Assembly (NCBI GenBank): GCA_036493735.1
Contig: DASXPH010000070.1
Coordinates: 1 to 64,000 of the forward strand
DNA: 64,000 nucleotides
Direction: 5' to 3'
Source of the DNA: AG2 sp036493735
GTDB taxonomy: Bacteria > Gemmatimonadota > Gemmatimonadetes > Gemmatimonadales > Gemmatimonadaceae
Notes under the pieces: generated by a model
Database searches by the model: none
The model's input: the letters and a program-made list of their open reading frames with translations, nothing else
Told to the model about the DNA's origin: nothing
Position numbers and translations under genes: made by a program
Part shown: piece by piece, positions 60,472-64,000 of the stretch
Layout: each line of letters starts with the position of its first letter
Position numbering within the stretch: the stretch's first letter is position 1

Positions 60472-61884
60472 TCAAACGACGCCCGCTTCGGGAAAGTTTT
60501 CGAGTCCCTGCTTCACGAACGCGAGAAACTTGTCGGCGGCCGAGCCATCGACGATTCGGTGATCGAACGACAGTGAGAAGTACGCGCAGGTGCGAATCGC
60601 GATCGTGTCCTCGCCGTCCGGACCGGCGATCACCTTCGGTCGCTTCTCGATCGCGCCGAGTCCGAGAATCGCGGACGTATTGAGCGGGATGATCGGCGTG
60701 CCCATGAGCGAACCAAAAACCCCGGGATTCGTGATCGAGAAGGTTGCGCCCTGCACTTCCTGCGGCTGGAGCCGCTTTGTCCGCGCCCGTTGGGCGAGAT
60801 CGTTGAGCTGGCGCGTGAGTCCGGTAATCGATAGGTCGTCGGCGTTCTTGATGACGGGAACGATGAGCCCCCACTCGAGCGCGACGGCGATACCGATGTT
60901 GTATTGCTTGCGAAAAACGATGTTCGTGCCGGCGACGGCGGCATTGAGCACGGGATGCTGCTTCAGCCCATCGACGACAACCTTGATGATGAAGGGCAGG
61001 TACGTGAGCTTCTGGCCACTCTTCGCCTCGAACTCGGCGCGGGCCTTCGCTCGAATACGCGCGATTCGGGTGAGATCGATCTCGAAGAAGCTGGTGACGT
61101 GAGCCGCGGTGCGCCGGGCGGCGACCATATGGTCGCTCGTAAGGCGACGGATCTGCGTCATCGGCTCGACGAGATCGCCTGGCCATGCCTCGGCGGCGGG
61201 ACCGTGTTGCTCGACACCCGCGGGCGCGTGCATCGACGGACGCGGCGCAGCCACAGGGGTCGCGGCCGCTCCGGACTCGAGGAACTGGAGGATGTCGCGC
61301 TTGGTGACGCGTCCGGCGATGCCGGTGCCATGCATCGCCGCGAGCTCGATGCCATGTTCGGCGGCGATTTTTCGAACGAGGGGTGAGGACTTGGTTCGAA
61401 GGCGCTCCTCGAGCGAGTTGCCGTTAGGCTGAACAGATCCGGTACGGGGAGCGGCGGAGGGATGTGAGGCCGACGCGGCCGCAGGCGTATTTTGAAAAGC
61501 GGGGGGGGCCCCCGCGCCCGAACCCGTTGCGCGCGCCCCTCCACTGCCCGCGGCTACCGGCGCCGGACTCGCCGGCTTCTCCGGTGCGGCGCTCGCCCCA
61601 GCGCTTGGGGCACCGGAACCGCTCGCCGAAATGGCTGCGCCTTTCTCCGTCTCCAAACGGGCGACGACCGTCTGCACCGGCACGGTCTGCCCCTCCTTTA
61701 CCAGAATTTCGGCAAGCACACCGCTCGATGGCGCCGGGATCTCAGCGTCCACCTTATCCGTCGAGATCTCGAAGATCGGCTCGTCGCGCTTGATCTCGTC
61801 CCCCACCTTCTTCAACCAGCGCGACAACGTGCCTTCGGCGATCGACTCCCCCATCTGGGGCATTACCACGTCTATTCGAGCCAC
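60472..61884 (-). CDS. 2-oxoacid dehydrogenase E2 component (dihydrolipoamide acyltransferase)
   Basis: 470 residues: lipoyl domain with EISTDKVDAEIP (Lys about 43), an Ala/Pro/Ser/Gly-rich linker (about 85-150), a peripheral-subunit-binding domain (VRKIAAEHGIELAAMHGTGIAGRVTKRDI in key words), second linker, then the catalytic core ending with SFDHRIVDGSAADKFL (His and Asp of the active site). The first lines, VMPQMGESIAEGTLSRW, resemble SucB/BkdB. With E1-alpha and E1-beta as separate genes, the complex is of the PDH/BCKDH type; which 2-oxoacid is used is open. E3 is not in the window. Confidence 0.93.
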   Translation of the reverse strand: MARIDVVMPQMGESIAEGTLSRWLKKVGDEIKRDEPIFEISTDKVDAEIPAPSSGVLAEILVKEGQTVPVQTVVARLETEKGAAISASGSGAPSAGASAAPEKPASPAPVAAGSGGARATGSGAGAPPAFQNTPAAASASHPSAAPRTGSVQPNGNSLEERLRTKSSPLVRKIAAEHGIELAAMHGTGIAGRVTKRDILQFLESGAAATPVAAPRPSMHAPAGVEQHGPAAEAWPGDLVEPMTQIRRLTSDHMVAARRTAAHVTSFFEIDLTRIARIRAKARAEFEAKSGQKLTYLPFIIKVVVDGLKQHPVLNAAVAGTNIVFRKQYNIGIAVALEWGLIVPVIKNADDLSITGLTRQLNDLAQRARTKRLQPQEVQGATFSITNPGVFGSLMGTPIIPLNTSAILGLGAIEKRPKVIAGPDGEDTIAIRTCAYFSLSFDHRIVDGSAADKFLAFVKQGLENFPEAGVV

Positions 61885-61900
61885 CGCTTCTCACCCCGTT

Positions 61901-62182
61901 TCAGAGATTGCCCGACGTCCTTTCCTTCCGCTCACCGCCACGCATTCGCGTGAGCGCTACCGTCGGAATCACGATCAATCCTATGACTGCGCCGCACGCC
62001 GCGAAGATGAACCAGTTGCAGGGCGCCCCCGTTTCCGGATCTGGCGTACAGCCGCGAAACGCTCCGACGATCTTCGCTATGAGCACGAATATCATCGCCC
62101 CACCGAACAGCCCGCCCATCGCGGTGAGACAACCCACACCAACATAAGCCCACCGACGCGACTCTGTCTCTCCCTCGGCCAT
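61901..62182 (-). CDS. Small two-span membrane protein between E1-beta and E2
   Basis: 93 residues with two hydrophobic helices (YVGVGCLTAMGGLFGGAMIFVLIAKIVGAF and WFIFAACGAVIGLIVIPTVAL) and a short loop with two Cys (GCTPDPETGAPCNW) that could form a disulfide. Highly charged ends (EGETESRR; RMRGGERKERTSGN). No family recognised. It lies within the 2-oxoacid dehydrogenase operon: 1 nt after E1-beta and 16 nt before E2. Confidence 0.7.
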   Translation of the reverse strand: MAEGETESRRWAYVGVGCLTAMGGLFGGAMIFVLIAKIVGAFRGCTPDPETGAPCNWFIFAACGAVIGLIVIPTVALTRMRGGERKERTSGNL

Positions 62183-62183
62183 T

Positions 62184-63161
62184 TCAGTAGGCCGCGAGCG
62201 CCCGGGCCGCCGTTACGATATCGGCAGTCTGCGGCAGGACGAAATCCTCCAGCTGCGGCGCATACGGAAGGGGCACATCGTGCGCCGTGACGCGCAGTAC
62301 CGGAGCGTCGAGCCAGGCAAAGCACGACTCGTTGATTCGGGCCGTGATCTCGCCAGCGATGCCCCCCGTGCGAGTGTCTTCGTGGACGACGAGCACCCGA
62401 TTCGTCTTCTTCGCCGTGGCGAAGATCGTGTCGTCGTCCAGAGGGCTGAGCGACCTCAGATCGACCACTTCGACCGATAGGCCGTCCTCGCGCTCCAACT
62501 GCTCGGCTGCCTCCAGCGCCTTCCAGACCGTTGCCGCGTAGGTGATGATCGAGAGATCCTTTCCCTCACGAGCCAGGCGGGCTTTGCCCAGTGGTACGAC
62601 ATGGTCGCCCGCCGGCATCGTTCCCTTGATCCGGCGATACAGATATTTGTGCTCGAAGAAAAGCACGCAATCGTCGTCGCGGATGGCCGACTTGAGCAGT
62701 CCCTTCGCGTCCTCCGCGGTCGCCGGATACACAACCTTCAGGCCTGGCGTATGAATGAAGCCCGCCTCTGGGTTCTGCGAGTGGAAAGGGCCGCCGCGCA
62801 CGTAGCCGCCGCTCGGTCCCCGCACGACCATCGGGCATGGCAGCATCGCCCGATAGCGAGCCGTCGCAACGTAATTCGTCAGCATGTCGTACGCGTTCGC
62901 GATGAAGTCGATGAACTGCATCTCGACGATCGGACGCATACCCATGTGAGCCGCGCCTGCCGCGGCCCCGACGATTCCGACTTCTGAGATGGGCGTATCG
63001 ATGACGCGCTGCTCACCGAAGCGCTGGACGAGCCCCTCAGTCGCCTTGAACGCGCCGCCGTACATGGCGATGTCTTCGCCCAGACAGAAGACCTGGTCGT
63101 CGCGCTCCATCTCCTCGATGAGCGCCTCGCGAATCGCCTCGAGGTACGTGATTTCGGCCAT
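62184..63161 (-). CDS. 2-oxoacid dehydrogenase E1-beta subunit
   Basis: From ATG 63161 the subunit is 325 residues: ITYLEAIREALIEEMERD, EDIAMYGGAFKATEGL, DTPISEVGIVGAAAGAA, VRGPSGG and the C-terminal LLVVHED-like VLVVHEDTRTGGIAGEI. It forms the E1 heterotetramer with the alpha chain and provides part of the thiamine site (aminopyrimidine-binding Glu in SEVGIVG). Its start overlaps the E1-alpha stop by 1 nt (TGATG); upstream extension is rejected. Confidence 0.94.
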   Translation of the reverse strand: MAEITYLEAIREALIEEMERDDQVFCLGEDIAMYGGAFKATEGLVQRFGEQRVIDTPISEVGIVGAAAGAAHMGMRPIVEMQFIDFIANAYDMLTNYVATARYRAMLPCPMVVRGPSGGYVRGGPFHSQNPEAGFIHTPGLKVVYPATAEDAKGLLKSAIRDDDCVLFFEHKYLYRRIKGTMPAGDHVVPLGKARLAREGKDLSIITYAATVWKALEAAEQLEREDGLSVEVVDLRSLSPLDDDTIFATAKKTNRVLVVHEDTRTGGIAGEITARINESCFAWLDAPVLRVTAHDVPLPYAPQLEDFVLPQTADIVTAARALAAY

Positions 63162-64000
63162 CAGTCGCTCTCGCCTGCGACGCTCCCGTCTTTCGTCGAG
63201 CCGTTGGAGGACGTGAACGTTCCCCACCCTTCGGCGCGCTCATTCGTCTCGACCGCCGAGCGCTTTCCGCTACGGAACCAGAGCGGTTGCTCCATCGCGG
63301 GCGATGCGTAGACGCCGACGAGGGCATCCAGCGGCACCGGCGGGGCGGACCGTTCCGCTTCGTCGGTCGCTTCGTCCACTTCACGCCTGACACGGTCGTC
63401 CAGCACGGCCAGCTCACTCTGCTCGAATCGAAACTCCTTCTGCAGCCGCGCACTGTAGCGGTCGATCGGGTCATTCTCCGCTGCCCACCGCTCGATCTCG
63501 CCGGCGGGCACATAAGACTGGTTGTCGTGCTCGGCGTGCCCTTTGCGCCGATAGGTGATCAGCTCGACGATGGACACACCTTCGCCGCGCCGCGCTCGAT
63601 CGACGGCGCGTTTAGTAACTTCGTACGTCGCGATCACGTCGTTGCCATCCGCCTGCTCGCCAGGCACGCCGTAGCCGATGGCCTTGTCCACGAAATGATT
63701 CGCCAGCGTCTGCTTTCGGGTGGGCGTGGAGTACGCATACCCATTGTTCTCGATGACGACGACGAGAGGGCAGCGCTGCACCGCGGCGAGGTTGATCCCT
63801 TCGTGGAAGGCGCCGGTCGACGTCGCGCCATCGCCCACGTACACGAGGCCGACACGGGTTTGGCCGCGCATCTTGAAGCTCAACGTCACGCCGGCCATAA
63901 CCGGGACCATGTCACCCAGCGGTGAAATCTGGCCGATGAATCCGCGCTCCGTGTCCCCGAAGTGAATATTCAGCTCACGTCCACGCGTTGGTGAGTCGCC
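63161..64000 (-). CDS. 2-oxoacid dehydrogenase E1-alpha subunit (5' end cut off)
   Basis: The frame is open to the right window edge, so the N-terminal part (about 100 residues) is missing. The visible 279 residues carry the thiamine diphosphate motif VGDGATSTGAFHEGINLAAV with NNGYAYSTPT, HFGDTERGFIGQISPLGD and VELITYRRKGHAEHDNQS (phosphorylation-loop-like region of E1-alpha). A 40-residue Ser/Gly-rich tail (SSNGSTKDGSVAGESD) extends past the usual end. A Met at 63910 is internal, not the start. Confidence 0.92.
   Translation of the reverse strand, partial: GDSPTRGRELNIHFGDTERGFIGQISPLGDMVPVMAGVTLSFKMRGQTRVGLVYVGDGATSTGAFHEGINLAAVQRCPLVVVIENNGYAYSTPTRKQTLANHFVDKAIGYGVPGEQADGNDVIATYEVTKRAVDRARRGEGVSIVELITYRRKGHAEHDNQSYVPAGEIERWAAENDPIDRYSARLQKEFRFEQSELAVLDDRVRREVDEATDEAERSAPPVPLDALVGVYASPAMEQPLWFRSGKRSAVETNERAEGWGTFTSSNGSTKDGSVAGESD

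Overview
The window looks like chromosomal DNA from a GC-rich, diderm bacterium. The evidence is a complete Tol-Pal envelope operon, BamD, several lipoproteins, an OmpA-type outer-membrane protein, and housekeeping genes with G/C-rich third codon positions. Gene style (GTG starts, PorV-like and FlgD-like exported proteins, many 4-nt overlaps) best fits Gemmatimonadota or a close relative. This placement is inferred from style, not proven. Every protein gene I accept reads on the minus strand; the only plus-strand gene is tRNA-Leu(CAG) at 52.5 kb.

Layout from left to right (transcription runs right to left). 0-6.8 kb: exported-protein fragment, tatC, ybgF-pal-tolB-tolA-tolR-tolQ and a sugar epimerase. 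6.8-11.6 kb: hemA, sirohaem dehydrogenase, a CcsA/HemX-like membrane protein, a LysM protein and ssb. 11.7-23.7 kb: rimI, tsaB, tsaE, uvrB, rel, radC, secA, nadD, bamD. 23.9-26.2 kb: the UDP-glucose -> UDP-glucuronate -> UDP-xylose pair. 26.4-30.8 kb: three exported or surface proteins. 30.8-36.2 kb: a candidate RiPP (modified peptide) locus. 36.2-45.6 kb: sugar-nucleotide genes for a diacetamido-uronic acid (wbpA/B/D/E) and a GDP-deoxyhexose (gmd plus reductase), with carB embedded. 45.6-49 kb: rpmJ-rpsM-rpsK-rpsD-rpoA-rplQ-rpmB, ending at a clear terminator. 49-53.8 kb: pyrF-pyrD, an amidase, smpB, tRNA-Leu, an unknown gene and an Rrf2 regulator. 53.9-64 kb: aspA, DUF4149, a metallo-beta-lactamase-fold hydrolase, trxB, an unknown Rossmann protein, an odd SDR, a PHP phosphoesterase, two small unknowns, and 2-oxoacid dehydrogenase E2, E1-beta and E1-alpha (cut by the window edge).

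The most interesting system is at 30.8-36.2 kb. A 58-residue Ser/Thr/Cys-rich peptide gene, absent from a 60-residue-cutoff gene call, sits directly downstream of a SPASM radical-SAM enzyme. Upstream lie a PqqD-type peptide-binding protein, an HprK-like kinase, a Ser/His S26 peptidase, and an unusual three-domain protein (nucleotidyltransferase + degenerate S26 + GNAT). I read this as an undescribed RiPP pathway coupled to cell-surface genes. A second open frame overlaps the peptide gene and complicates the call.

A second genome-scale signal is the octamer GCCTAACG/CGTTAGGC. It occurs 24 times by hand count, 12 in each orientation, nearly all inside genes, where it often forces TTA or CTA leucine codons. 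Intergenic spaces also carry nested inverted repeats built from short word-like units, and a hairpin of the GTCATTCCGAG type next to secA.
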